This document shows positions 10,419-23,826 of a DNA stretch of 64,000 nucleotides, in pieces. The number at the start of each line of letters is the position of its first letter. Positions within the stretch are counted from its first letter, which is position 1. The translations under genes and the position numbers were made by a program. The stretch comes from Rhexocercosporidium sp. MPI-PUGE-AT-0058 (taxonomy: Eukaryota; Ascomycota; Leotiomycetes; Helotiales): NCBI GenBank assembly GCA_020746875.1, contig JAGTJL010000004.1, positions 2,852,001-2,916,000 of the forward strand. The letters run 5' to 3'. Under the pieces are notes generated by a model. The model searched no databases, had not been told where the DNA came from, and saw only the letters and a list, made by a program, of their open reading frames with translations.

Positions 10419-12845
10419 AGAGTGGTCTATGGATGGGGTAATTATGAATGAGATTCAGGAAGCAGCGCTCAAGTTAATGGTGTACTTGAGTACGTTAAAT
10501 TTCAATAGTATGTAATTTGGGATCGATATTGGGAGCGAAAAAATTCAAGCCATCAACGCACATACCAGTACCACCTGCTGCTCCGAAATGTCAGCCTCAC
10601 TTCAATGACCTGGTATCATTGATTTTAAGAAATATTTGTAGTTCAGGATGTAATTTTCATAAAAGTCCCACCTGCATTCTTGTGCCTGTCCTGTGAGCTG
10701 GTGCAGACACCTTGACCTTATTCGATAATCACTGTCGTGCCATTTGATGTTGTCAAGTACTATTGATTCTGTCTGTTTGCGAACTCACCTGTCAACCACC
10801 CCTAGTTCTTTTAAACCCATACCAAGACAAACAATGCGGTCCAATCTATCTTTCACCCACTAATAGCTCAAGTCGATATTACCGCTCCCCAACTTGGCGG
10901 ATCTCTGTAGGAAGAAGCGAATCACGGTTGTGACCCTCATGATCTCGAAGCTGCACCTTGGTCTATTATATCCAGCCTCTAAGTAATAATCTCTGGCCAC
11001 TTCTCTCGGTATTCAAGCCATAAAAGCTAATTAGTGACTAAGAGATCATTGTTACAAAGCATTACGTGAACTCGACTAAAAATCTGCAGAGATTCCGTTG
11101 TCAATACCTCATTTGTTGCCACTTACTTTCCCACTGTCTTTTCTACCTAAACGCTCCTGGTTCTCCTTTGAAATGCCCATCATCTGTCCAGACCCCCACC
11201 CAAAGTTCAATAATACCTATACCAAAAGCAGATTTCCTTTCCAATACAATGCGTACTGAACCCAGTATCCAAGAAAAGTGTAACAGTAAACCAACATGAC
11301 CCTAGCTGTTTGTGTACAGAGTCTAGCAAGCAATGGAAGATGAGTGGTAGATGTACTCCACTTCAGTCGGTCAGCAAACAACGATCTCTGGGCTCAAGAA
11401 AGTATCGTGCAACTCACCCACAAACGAGCGTAAATTTTCGTTCCAAACCAACCTAAAACATTTCCTCTTTTCCAACCCACCAGTGACGAGGTTGAAAACC
11501 CGTACCATCTTCTTACCATATAGACACGGCACCAAAGAGAAAAATCTCATCAAGAAATTCCGAGAATCTGGGTTAGAGGAGAGTAGACTCGCTGTCGTAT
11601 ATGAGATATAATGACCTGTGAATATCAAGTAGCGCAGTCCTTGGTCACTGAAAGGTTGTTCCTTTCTTAATCATTCTCAACCCCCTCATGCTCAAAGTTT
11701 ATCAGACAGCAAAATATCAATCGTAAGATCACCACTGTCATGCTCTCAATCACCATCACCTAGTAAGTTACCGCCACATCCTCTCACCATCCCCATCCTC
11801 TCCTATCCGGGCTATCCGCAAACCCCCCAACACCACATCCCATTACTAGCACAACATCAATTTCATCTTAAGACCTAGAAACAATGATCTAAAACCCACT
11901 ATATAGCATAACATAGAACATAATTCCTCTTCTACAATCGTTACAGACGCGAATGCCATGCTCGCCATTCATGTTCCTAAAAACCGGCACGATCTAAGAA
12001 GTGTCCTGTAATCGTCGAGTCTTTACACATTACATCGAGGGTGGCAAGCGGTGGGTGGTAGGAAAGGATGTAGAGACGCGGGCAGTGTGTAATGAGTAAT
12101 GACATGAGCGACGAGCTTCATCAGTGAAGAAAGTCTTGAGACTGGGAAATACATCAAGAAAGATGAAGACGTGTGCTATGTACGTACGAAGCATGACTGA
12201 CAGCACTCACCTCATCACACTAGCATATGAACAGACACGTTTAGAAGCCCAGCTCAGCTCATCTCATCTACTTTCATTTATACATCCATCCCCTCTCCTC
12301 TCTCTCATCTCTCATCACCTAGATATCTACTTTACTCAACATGAGACTCGGGCCCCCACCCGGCTTTTGTACTGTACTATATACAAACCAAAACTCACCC
12401 CAACACAGCTCCACTCCACATCTCACATCTCCTATCTCTCATCTCCCATCACCTCCTCAAACTTGAACAAGAATCCCAGACGGACGTATTACAAAAAAGA
12501 TCCACACATAAACAAAGAAGACAACCGGGTATCCGTCCGTCCATCCATCGATCCATCCATCGATCCATCCATCGATCCATCCCTTGCATTCCGACTTCTC
12601 TGCAACCCTCCGGCCCAAAAAAAGCCCCATCAAGAAAGTTCCCACCAGCCCAGCTCCACGCTCGCTCGCTTGTTCGAAAAATACAAAAACAGACACAAAA
12701 TGAGATAGAAAAGGCGACCGTGATCCCACATCGTATGTACGGCGCTGCGTGGTATATCCAGCTCCCCGAAACAACCTATACCAAATCCTCTCGAAGAGCC
12801 CAATGTTCGCATTCCAACTTGCGCACTGGTAAGGCACGAATCGAC
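10419..12845. other. Intergenic, low-complexity, no supported gene
   Basis: This 2.4 kb stretch lies between the CYP52-like gene and the 3' end of the DOCK gene (minus), so it is a shared 3' flank. Reading frames of 77-194 codons in it are serine-, threonine- and histidine-rich and follow simple-sequence composition (CTC, ATC and ACC runs). Pyrimidine-rich tracts dominate 12.24-12.46 kb. I see no domain or intron chain. Confidence 0.45.
12541..12582. repeat. Tandem ATCCATCG/ATCC simple repeat
   Basis: About three and a half units of a 12-bp motif (atccatccatcg) run head to tail, flanked by further tcc/tcg imperfect units. It lies in the 3' flank of the DOCK gene. One reverse-strand frame reads it as repeated GWID, which is a by-product of the repeat and not a protein repeat I would support. 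Confidence 0.8.
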
Positions 12846-15800
12846 TCAGTCCTCTTCAGCTACACTTCCCACAAGCACACTCGCCTTGCTAGTCTTCTTC
12901 CCCAACGTCAAGCGACTCAAACGCTTTCTCACACTCCCAACTTTACTTCCCACACTCCCATCACGACTCATCGTACCACCAGAACTCTTCGCTGTAGTTG
13001 GACGAACACTGCTTGAGCTTCTCCTCCCACCACCGCTCCCATTCACCCCATTATTTGCGTTCCCATTGCCATTTCCAGGCTCAAACTGACTCGCAAGATC
13101 ACTCTGTGTAATCCACTCGCTCTCCTCTTCTTTGTCTCCCCGGCCGCGTCCACGACCTATAGAACCCAGTGCGGACGTGCCGCCGAAGAAGGAACGTCGG
13201 TTCTCTTTACTCTTGGACCTGGGTTGCGACTTCGAACGGGAGCGAGAAGATGTCGATACATCGTCGTCATTGTCACCAGTACTTCCTCTTGGTGCGGTTG
13301 GGAAGTCCTGATGGGAGACTCCGTTCAACGAGAGGCCGTTTAGCATGGGCTCCGGAGGCTGGATTTGTGTTTGTAACTGGGGCTGTTGGCGCTTTAGGAA
13401 TGAGAGACGGTTGCGACCTGCTCGTGCGCCAGGGGTGTCGAGGAGCCCACTGTCTGTCGAAATGATAGTACCGTTTGTGTTACTATTCGGGAGGCGAAGA
13501 GCCATCCCATGGCCCATCATCTGGGATTCACGCCGCGAGCCGTCACTCAGGACTGGGCTTGCGATGGCCCAGCTTGGTGTAGGCGTTGGTGATTTGGCTT
13601 GTTGAGGGAAAGCGAAGGATGCCAGTTCTGGGGCGAACGTGACCTCAAAGTCTGTTCCTAGTTGTTAGCATGTGGATGAGGTCTGCAGTGAGAAGAACTT
13701 ACTACGCATGACGGATTCCCGCTCAATAGCCCCAATAGCGGGAGTCTTGGTAAGTAAAGCTAGGCAGCGTCTGATCATTACGGCGTGATCGATGAGTGCA
13801 ACTTTGAGGGCGTTCTGCAGAGGACTCAACTCAATCTCTTGAATTTCTTCTTCCTCATTTGCGACTGGTAGTAGCTCGCGGTAGTGGGCTACAGTTGTGT
13901 CTGAGTTAGGATTGACCGAGATCTGAACGGCGTCGATGAGAAGAGGAGCCATATCATCTTCGCCGTCAATAACCCGCTTCTCCACAATCGTCATCTCGGT
14001 TGTCTTCCGAATGATGCGTTCGACAGCCGTTTGAAGAGAGTTGAGTCTTATGCGATCAATAGAAACGATCTCACTACGTCTCAAGATAGTCGGGAACTCC
14101 TCGGCGGTTCTGTACAATAATTTTTCTGCAGAATGATTCTGTACCGGACCTGCTGTATTTCTCTTGCTTGTGACCGAGAATACCTGTGGATGTGCAGAGA
14201 GGAAGTAATCTCGTACCACTTGCGGGATACGAACCCGTTGGAAGACGTGATGCTCGAGATCACGATGAGGTGTTAATGCTGAGATCTGCAGGAACTGGCC
14301 CTCGACATCCTCCACATCACCAGATGTAACAATCTGTGCAGAGGGATGTTGTTCTTGCATGCGATCGGTAAAAGTACTCGTCCGCTCGGTCGGCGTGCCT
14401 TCAAACACAAACTCTTTGTCGCGTAAACTTGGTGGGAAGCCCATGCCTCTGTACGTGACGCGGAAGTACTTGGGAACAAGTTTGTCAGCCTTGGCAATGT
14501 TTTCGTAGATCGTAGCAATGGCGCGCTGGGTTCGAGCAAGCTTGGGAAAGTCGTATACATTGTCTTGATATTGGGTCTGGAGTTCCTGGTAAGCGGACAA
14601 TGCACTGCTCCACGCTTCACCTTCCTCGAAGTACTGGATGATCTCAAAGTAGATGCGCTCTTTGCGATCGAACTGGGACTGAGCAGGGAACTCGGGATCC
14701 GTAAGCGGTGGCACGATCTTCGTCGGGTCCCATTCGTAGATATCCGCATGGAGACGGAGAGCAAGACCTGCTTCGGTAGGGTTTCGGGCATCTGCCTGTA
14801 ATTGGGCAAGTTGATGGACATATCGAATGAAGATCTCCTCTTTCTGCATATCTCGCAAGAACTCCATCAACCTCAATCGATGGATCATATGTGAGGCTTC
14901 GCCAGTGACATCTGTGCTGTGAACGGCAACGAGGAGATCCAGAAACTCGTCAATGGTAGCAATGAGTTCCCGAATACCAGCGTATAGCGAATCGTCTCTG
15001 ACTTGCGCAAGGGGGTCGAATAGGCCAAGTAACTCATTGATGAAGAGTTTCTGAAGGATGCTTTCAGTCAAGGGCTTGGACTTGAACAGTCGGTCGAGAC
15101 AATCAATCATCTCTGTCTGGATAACAGAGAGGTCCTCACTGAGTGTCCATTCGCTGACAATCATTGTTTGAAGAACCTCAACAGCGACTCTTCTAAGACC
15201 TTCATGAACACTAAGGCAGAGCTCAACGATAGGTCCAACAAGAACAGGGACGTATTGAACTTGGTATCCGCCCATTTTTGCAAGACCGTATCGCAGTCGC
15301 TCATCGGAGCTTGTTTCCCATCCAATGGCCTCCCAGGTACGCCGAAGTAAATCAGCGCCATGCTCCCGAACATCACCTGCAATCTTCCACACAGCCCGGC
15401 GTTTCTGCTCTGGAAAGGTCTCCAGCGCAAGAGCATCACTACCAACCAACTTCAGGAGAACAGTGAAGAAAGCTTTCCAAACTTCCGTATTGTAGGACTC
15501 CGCATCGTCCGGATGAGGTAGGAAGTTTTCGAGCAAGATCCCAGCCACATACTCCAAGGTTCTCATAGTCGATTTATGGTGGAAGATGTGAACACTCAGC
15601 CAATTCGCGGGGAATGCTTCGCACTCTAGGATGCTCTGATGAACGTGCAAGATGTCCTCTAGGACAGAAGCCATTTCATCATCACCGAAATCCAATTGCA
15701 TCCCAGCAGGTAATGTTGACACCGAAGAGAGGATAGCTGATAACTCCATGAGCACTTCATCGAATTGAACTTTGCCAGTGATCGGCTTCGTGGGGAATGG

Positions 15801-18800
15801 ATATGTCATAGGGAAGAGCAAGGAGAGGCGGGTCTTCTCCGTCTTTGGGGCCGCGCGAATGGAGAGATAGGAATCGATGATCTTCGGGATGTAATCTGGA
15901 ATCTCAGGACCGAGATTGTTGATTTGCGTAGAGAGGATGGAGCAACATAGTCGAATCTGCTCTCTCCATTGCTCATTTACCTCATTTGTCTTACCCCAAT
16001 GTGGCGCAATCCATCGAACAGTATTGGCACTGAGAGCCTCTCTCTGTTCCGGATTCGCGAACAGCTCAAGTCGAGAGTAATTAATGATCAGAACAAGCTT
16101 GTAGAGCACTAGCTTGCCCTTGACCAGAGAGCAAGAGTCCAAAAAGTCAATCGCGATGTGAAGAATTTCTTCGCTACTCAGTAGACCAGTGAGCTCGGGT
16201 AACCAAGTATGGAAATGCTGGACAGCAAGCGTCTGACTTCCGACCAGAATGGGGGCGTTGCTTCGCATAAGTCCATCTAGAGCTTTGAAGATACTCCTCA
16301 AATGTCGGGTGAATCCAGGAGAGGTGCTGGTGATTCCAATACCGGCTTCTTTTGCCTTCTGCTGTCCCCTAGCATGGGTGATGAATTTGAGAATGTGCCG
16401 TACAACTTTGAAGGTTGCACGCAATTTCCTGGAGGTATCTGGATCTGCGGGGTTCGAAAGGAGTCTCGTAAAGGATCTTACCAGACATGGTGTAACAAAT
16501 GGATAGTTGAACTTGTTCTCCGCATAGTGATCAACCAAAGGACCAAGGTTGAATCTTCGATCGTGTACAATGCCAAGAACCGTAACTAGAGCGCTGAAGA
16601 TGAGATCCTCATAATCATCGTTTCCAGTGTGCTCCACCAGAATGCTGAAGATGGCGTCAAAGACGTCATTGAGTAATTTGACAATCTCAATCTCAGGTAC
16701 AAAGACCAATCGTTTCAAAAGTTCTTGCACATCTCCTGGCGGCTGCTCTTTCCACTTGAGGAGTCCAAGCAGGACCTTGTCTTGGGAGAATCGAGTACTG
16801 CAGAGGAAAGTTTGTACTCTGAGTGTCGCAATCGGCCCAGTCACAGCCTCATCCTTGCTCACATCGTCCTTCCCTCTCGCATTCCACGGTATGTTGAGAT
16901 ACCCCGTTCTGCCTTCCCGTCCTTTGGCAGTACTGGTCTGGTCATCATACCGATACAAGAGCAACGAATGATGTCCATCTCTCATGAATGCTGATTGATC
17001 CCACAGTGGCAGGTGGCATATTGCGAATGGAGAGTTAGGAGCGTCAGAGAGTGTCATGGCGAGATGGCATCCCGGGACGTCAGCTGGAGAAATTGCGAGT
17101 CGTAAAGTCTGGTTCCAAGCATCGCCCTTTTCGGCAGCGGTAGATTCCCATGAAGACACTGGAGTCTCCGAATTGGAGGATGGGAATATGCAATTCTCGA
17201 GGCGTTCGCCGCTTGCACGACAGACTTCCAGGGTGATTTGGAGATTAGAGCCAACAATGTTTGAGGAGAGCGGTGTTGCGCTGCCAATCGCGCGTGAGAT
17301 GAGCGCGTGGCGAGGGAGGAAGGCTTCATCGATGGTAACGTAAATATCGGATCTCGCTTTCGTCGGAGCCCCTGAAAAGCCCATTTTACTCGTCTTGACA
17401 ATTCCAGAAAGTAAAGTGGGGGTCGCCTTGATCAGGCCATCTGCATCTGGGCTTTGGAATGCCTTGAGGTGGACCTGTAGCCGTTCTGCTCGTCTGGACT
17501 TCACGTAATATCCGGATTTGCTTGATAACAGATCTTTGATGACTTCTTCCCAGCCCTCACCTTCCTCCTTGTCCTGGCCAAATCCAGTAGCTGGAGCCCA
17601 AATGGGAACGACCTGCTCAATTTCCTCATCCTGTTTCATGAGAGAGTTGATCCTCAACGTCCCGATGCTGACTGTCTTGTTGACGATTCGACTCACAGAC
17701 CCGGATTTCCGTTCTGATGGTCCTTTCGACTCGGCTGTACTTGGCGGCCCATCCCGACTCTCTTGACCTTCAGTAAGAGAGTCGAGTTTCGAGGATATAG
17801 GAGCATTTCGAGAGAAAGCACTTCTCTGCGACTTTTGACCCCACATCAAGCTTCTTCTTCCGGACTTGCTTCCTCCAGTTGATGGTGGCTTGTCGCTCCT
17901 CTGTGTTTGTGAACCGTCTCGGGAGCTCAGTCCGCTTCTAGATGCAGGCTTTCCTCCAATAACCTGCTGTGTTGACTGGATCTTGACCACGAGGTAAAGC
18001 TCACTGTCCGCAGCAGTTGAATCCCCGATATCAGAAGAAGCCAGATCGGTGAATAGAGTCCGCATCTGTCCTGCCTTTGCCAGACTTGTCATTGCTCCAC
18101 TGGGCGGAACCTCCACGATATAGCTCTCACTCAATGCAATCGCAGTCTGTCCAGGTAATTTCGAGGCAAGGAAGAAGACCAGCGTGGTAGATTCCGTGCT
18201 GGCGCCCACGAAAGCTCGTACGTCGATCAGCAAGTGGTGTAAGGTTAGGCTCTCATTCGCAACGGGCTGTGGTCGTTCCTCCAGCAGACTCATCATCGAC
18301 TGCAATTTTGTAATTTCCACCGCCGAGTCGTCGCCCGTTAGGACTCTGCCTCGCTCAGCAGGATCCCGTACTATGACCTCGCCATTGAACACCTTATTCC
18401 CCTTGACCAGATCCCAGACTGTCTTTTCCCGCAGGGCGCCCATCTCGTGCGTCGTCAGTACGTTGTGCAGGAATTGCCTTCTCGAAAGATCCAAAGTCTG
18501 CACCAAGGTTGTCATCTTGTCCAGTAGCGGGTATTGTCTCGAGAGCAGCAGCTCGTGCAGATTCGTCGAATGCCATTCTCGCAGACATGAGGCGATCTCG
18601 TCGACCAGCGGTTCAGAAGAAGACGTGGGAGTCTCGTCTCCAATCTTTAGCATGGGCACAGGAGCTGGAGGTTTCGGTGCATTAGGGTCGCGAGGGACGG
18701 CTAAGGACAGCGCAGATCCATTCGTTAAGCGTTGCTTCTTCTTGTTCTTGCTTGTCGTTCTACCTGGTCTTCCATTGCTCTTCACTCGTAGCTTCTTGTC

Positions 18801-19205
18801 CAGGTGTATACTTCTTGGACTGGCCAGGGGACTTCCATCCGCATCAACGCTGACATGTGTACTTCCCCTGCCATTGACAGTCGGCACCTCCTCCTGCTCC
18901 TCCTCCTCCTCAATATCCGAGTCTTCCTCATCTTCGCCCAGGACCTCTCTGACCTCTACACAGCTGCGCGGGAATATACCAGAGAAGACGCGCGCCTCAA
19001 GCGTCTGACCCTTGACACTTGTAAGACCCGCGAGCAGACTCGGCGGCGCAACGAGATATCCGCGGAACCAGTCGCCATTTCTACCACCTTGTTCTATGAT
19101 GTACAGCTCATCACCGAGTTCCAGGGGGAGGTCTGCGGCGTCTTGGGCAGTGAAGGGGTAGGTTGCGACAGCAAAGGCGATGCGTGGGAGGGGTTGCCAG
19201 GGCAT
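12846..19205 (-). CDS. DOCK-family guanine nucleotide exchange factor (Dck1-like)
   Basis: This very large gene has two exons, 19205-13703 and 13657-12846, separated by a 45-nt intron; the joined frame encodes 2104 residues. The N-terminus is an SH3 domain (about residues 8-87: ALYDF-like AVATYPFTAQDAADLPLELGDELYII). A low-complexity acidic and basic linker follows. A DHR-1/C2-like domain lies near 620-760 (SDIYVTIDEAFLP...), then a helical-repeat body, and the catalytic DHR-2 domain covers roughly 1465-1820 (GLALRLHADIYEW, YFRVTYRGMGFPP, LRRSEIVSIDRIRLN). DOCK proteins load GTP on Rac/Rho5-type GTPases, usually together with an ELMO partner, at the cell cortex and mitochondria in polarity and stress signalling. 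The C-terminal tail after the intron is serine- and arginine-rich and disordered. The SH3-DHR1-DHR2 order is the CDM/DOCK-A type layout, and length is normal for it. Confidence 0.95.
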
Positions 19206-20823
19206 AGCTCGAAGTTGGGGCCACGATGGCAGATGGACTTGAGAGTAGCTATTGCAATGGAATGTGATTCATGGAGAGCAATGCCAGTCGCGGTTATCTG
19301 TTTCTTCTCGCGCAAGGAATGAGGTTTGCAATTGAGGGTTTGGTTACTTTGTAGAGGTTGATGGTGGTGTTGGTGGAGCTACCTGGTAAAGGTGAATTCG
19401 GGGACCGTAACAGACGCAAACCAGGGGAAGGTGAGAGGGTATTTGCAACCACCAATGCAAAAGCCAGATGAAGTCGCAGATATCCAGAGACTGTCGAAGT
19501 CTGTTAGCAAACTTCTTGCCGACTGACTGGCTGGCTGGCTGGCTGGGTGCGGTGGTGCTTGCGAGATGTTCTGTTGCGCACAGATTATTCCTCTGGCCTG
19601 GCAATTATTTCGAGCCCCTGAGGGTTGCTTCTGTCTGGTGGGTGTGTCTGTCTAGACCGATCCCGCACTGGTGCCGCCCAGCAGCGACTTTATGGATATT
19701 CCCAGCCGAACTTTAACAAATCCTTGGACAAACCAAATCACGACGTGCTTAGTAGCCAAACCATAAACCGGCAAGTTTAAGACTTTCTACAACTACAAAT
19801 GGCGCCTTGTTGAAGGTTTTCAAATATGTGAGTTGCCTTGCCTGTCTCTATCTACAGTACTGTACATACCTGCTCCTGTTGCATCCGCCCCTATCGCAGC
19901 GTTATCAGCGCCCAATCTTAGCGGCACACTAGAAGCCTTCAGGATCATCAGGATCAGGGGTAGGAACTGGAAACTCAGGTACCGACACGTGGCAAGGTAA
20001 GGTAAGGTAAGGGAGTGCTGCATCTTGACATGATATGAAGCTCATGAAGCTACATCCTAAATATACAACCCTCTCCCCGCTTCCATCTCGCAAGGGAGCG
20101 AGCAGCAGCTTTTGGCCTCGCAAGGACTTCATGATGGTTGTGATTTTTCTTCAAGAAATGTCTTACCATCACCACGGGCTAGCCTAGCCATTCATAAGCG
20201 AGAACGGGGTTTCAAATACGGGCTTGGACCTCGCATTGCAGATCGGCTTTATTGGACGTCTTAAGGTTTCTGATGCACAGGGAAGTGGTGGTCCGGATCA
20301 GAGAACAAGCAAACACTCATGGATTTGTTTGTCGACTCAATACAGATACGAAGCCGAAAGAGGAACCTGTTTTTGGTCGTGGATGCTGCCCCCTGCCCTC
20401 TCGCCTACCAATACGGAGAGTCAACAACAACAATTCGAACGCCATTTTACAGGTCTCTTCGCTTCCGAGACACGAGAAATCTTGACGATCTTCGCACAGA
20501 TCCCGGCGTGCTGTCAGAACGACGCCTCAACTCAACTGATGAGCTGGAAACCATAGGACCGGCCCGCGTCAGATACCAAACACCAGATAAGTCTTGTCTA
20601 GTCTGAGAGGGAGATCAGATGAAGCCATTCCACCTACAGTCATCATGCACTATGCATACGTATTGAAGACAGAGAATGCTTTCCAGGACGACGGACATGA
20701 GATGAGATTGACTTCCTGTTGGCCGCACAGGACAGATATGAGTAGAGCACAACGCCGTCCATCACTTCTCGTTTGGGAGTTCTCATCAAACTCTAAATCT
20801 CAACCCTCCAGATTCCAACCAAC
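19206..20823. other. Intergenic, DOCK promoter side
   Basis: This 1.6 kb stretch lies between the start of the DOCK gene (minus) and the 3' end of the CCC1-like gene (minus). Frames up to 110 codons overlap one another and have no recognisable features. Short direct repeats occur at 19526-19546 (ctgg units) and at 19994-20010 (aaggt units). I see no RNA gene. Confidence 0.4.
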
Positions 20824-22184
20824 TCAGTTCAACCCCGTCTCACCCTTTGAGTCAAGAGCCCTCACAATCCCATAACTCGTCCCCGCAGCCAAAACACCAA
20901 TAAACAACGTCTGCGCCGCACCATAGAATCCCGCCCTCGAAGTCTTCATGACGATGTAGTTTTTCGCGAAACCGAAGACGATAAGGACCAGCACCGTGAC
21001 GGCGATTGAGACGAAGAGGGCGTGCGTTACGGATGACATGATGAAGTACGGTATCATGGGGATGAGACCACCTGGGGATGTTAGCGGGACTTCGAGGCAT
21101 GAAGGAAGAAGATGAGGTGGGAAGAAGGGAGACAAACCGACAAAATACGACAGCCCCATCGTAGCACCCGATATCCACGCCCTCGAAATATTCGGCTTCT
21201 CAAGCTTCAACTCAAAATCCATCATGAACTACACCACACAGCAGTCAGCCATCCACTTTTCGCCCATTTTCACCCATTTTCAACCACTTTACCATCTCAC
21301 ACCAAGGAAACGAAATAGACAACATACCTCAACCCACCGCGCCCCATCACTCGCCAACGCATCAACCACCGGTACCAGCGTCGCCCTGGGCACACCATAC
21401 TTCTCCAGGATGCCATAACACTCCTCCCTCTCCTCATTCGGTTTATCGCGCACCTCATCATTCTCGCGCTGTTCCTCGCAAAGATAATGGTCGCGCTCAG
21501 TCACCGCAGCCAAGTACGCACCTAAGCCCATACTAATGGCTCCACTAAAGAGTTCCGCCAGACCACCTATGATGACGAGTTTGGTTGAGCCGAGACTGTG
21601 GCATCTTCTCAGTCCGAAGTACCAGAATGGTGGCGACGAAAAGGAAAGCCCACCGCAAAAGACAGACGGAAAAGAAAAAAAACTCACGAACTCAACCCCG
21701 CAGTCAACGCAAACGGAACCGTCAACCCATCCGCCCCTCCGATAATAATATCCCTAACCACCGGCCCATAATTCGTATGTTTCTCCTCGTGTCCCCCATC
21801 GCCCACAACTCCATTCTCAGCTTCACCAGCACCACCCTCCTCCTCATCACTACCTTTGCTCTTCCGTCCCATTTTACCACACCTACCAGATGCAGATGTA
21901 GCTGGAGTAGAAGTTTCCGTGACCCCTGAGTACCGAGTCCGATTCGTGTGCTGACCCAGCAATGTCGAAGTCGACGAGATTCCAGGCAAGAATTTCGAAG
22001 CCGAGTCTCTGTCTTGCGCAGGAGATTGTGATCCTGGGACATCCGCCATTTTGCCCTCCGCATGAATCAAGCCCAGTGGAATACCCCGTGTATCCAGATC
22101 GCAATCCCCAAGACCCAATGGCGGCGGGATAGCCGATGGTAGGTCGTACTTGTACATGTGCCCCTGCTTTTCTGTTGGAGACAT
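20824..22184 (-). CDS. Vacuolar iron/manganese transporter, CCC1/VIT1 family
   Basis: Four exons, 22184-21688, 21595-21328, 21228-21138 and 21071-20824, with introns of 92, 99 and 66 nt, give a 367-residue protein. CCC1/VIT1 carriers move Fe2+ and Mn2+ from cytosol into the vacuole and so detoxify excess iron. The first half is a hydrophilic, disordered N-terminus. The VIT domain begins at about residue 140 with NYGPVVRDIIIGGADGLTVP, the hallmark first membrane helix, then LVIIGGLAELFSGAISMGLG and a charged cytosolic metal-binding helix region with HYLCEEQRENDEVRD. The last two exons supply the C-terminal helices (GLIPMIPYFI, AQTLFIGVLAAGTSYG). A 14-codon extension upstream would need a GTG start, so the ATG at 22184 is used. 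The family is clear; iron versus manganese preference is not decidable here. Confidence 0.93.
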
Positions 22185-23700
22185 TTTCCTGTCAAGGCAA
22201 GGTAAATCAAACGGGATCTTTCCCACTTCTTTGTTGTACTGAGGTTCGTTTGCGGTGACGTTGCCGTTTGCCTCAATTGACCAATCTAGTCATGTCAATT
22301 GATTTTGTGAGATTTAGGGAAGATACGTTGCACATCACGGCCCATCGAAGGCTACGCACTCCATCTTTAAGGATAACGGTGCCGTGAGAGGCGATATAGC
22401 GGCAGCTTGCAGCATGTCTGCAGTGACATACATTACTTTCTCATCTGGCTTAGAGTCAGTCAAAGAGCCAATGTACGGGGAAGACTGACATCCCAGAATG
22501 AGTTTCCTTTGTCGTCCCTGAACTTCGCTTGTGGTTTGTTGTTTGGTCATTGGCCAATCAAAGGAGGTGTAATTGTCAGCTGTTGTTTGGTGGTTGGGTG
22601 GTTGGGTGACGGGACAAGAGATCGGGGCTTTGCATTTTGAGGTGGTGACGTGAGCTGTCATTTGTGTTCAGAGGAACGGGCAGTAGGGCCGATGCAGTGC
22701 TGTGCTGAAAGAGGGGGTGAGGGGAAGGCCAGAGTGGATTGAGCGGACGGGGGCGAGAGATCGATTAGATTAGATGGAATGAGATGGGATGCAGGTAAGC
22801 GTGAAAGGACAAAGGAACACAAACGGCACTTGACATGCTGAATGCCCTAGAATACGAGCACTCGGCGCAGCTTGAAATGGATTCGAAAGAATGACAAGAT
22901 GCAAGCTCGCAGAAAGCAGTGCACCAGGCTGCATTCATTATATGTCCAGAGAAAACCGTCCACGGCTGCCTACCCTTTTTCAGTGGAAAAAGGAAGAAAC
23001 CGAAAGGAAAAACCAAAATTCAGGCAAGGAAGGAAACAAACACATGAGCAGGGAAGTCAATTCAGGGAAATGTGATAGTGGGTTTGCTGGAGCAACAAAA
23101 TCGAACAGCCATCCTCAAACCTAACGCTATCATGGCTGGACTAAACAACTTGTTCTTTGTCCACGGGTCAGTCAGTGTACATGTAGGAAAATCATTTGAA
23201 AGCTGAGAGGCTTCGGGAGAACATTACTCGTGAGTGGTACCAGTGCCATGGTCACTTTCGGCGTGAGGAAGCCAGATATCAACAGTTAGGGCGTCATGGG
23301 CCAGGACTAGGCTGTGGTCTCCGGAGCATGTTGTTAGAGTGTTGGAACTAGCTCAAGGGACTTGACATCTGCTCAAAACATGACAGTTGGTGCTTGATGT
23401 TGTTGAAAAAGCGTATAGCGATACCTTGTGCTGAAAGACAGAGTCTTTATGTAGTTGATGACGGATGTTATTGAGCTGCAAATACAAGAACGAGTGACTC
23501 GAGGATCTGGGTGGATTTGTTGTATTTTGTCTGTTTGGCATAACGTGGGCAATAGTGTGCTGCTACGTCGATCTCAGACTTCGCAAGAAAATTCGGAGAA
23601 CTGCGGATGGCAATAGTGACACAGCCGGCATTACTGAACGGTCGGTCATTTGACTAGCTAAGCCGCCATAGGGCCCGCCGATTTCTTAATCTCTCCTTCA
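22185..23700. other. Intergenic, CCC1 promoter region
   Basis: This 1.5 kb region upstream of the CCC1-like gene has no supported gene. Frames of 60-110 codons have no recognisable features and overlap in opposite directions. It contains several GATA cores, which would matter if a GATA-type iron repressor acts here, but their spacing is not distinctive and I do not call a site. Confidence 0.35.
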
Positions 23701-23826
23701 ATGGCTCGAATTGATTCTTATCAAGTCAAATTTCCCTTTGAGGTCTAGAATTGTGCCTGGTACTGTGCAAAAGCCATCGACCACACTTCATTTACTTCCC
23801 AACACCCACCACCGCCGACGACACGG

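Noticed and set aside
12124..12708. 194-codon plus-strand frame
   Set aside because: It is dominated by the ATCC tandem repeat and Ser/His/Pro low complexity, and it lies in the 3' flank of the DOCK gene.
18184..19008. 274-codon plus-strand reading frame
   Set aside because: It lies wholly antisense to the SH3 and N-terminal part of the DOCK gene, and its Ser/Arg/Thr bias follows from the opposite codons.
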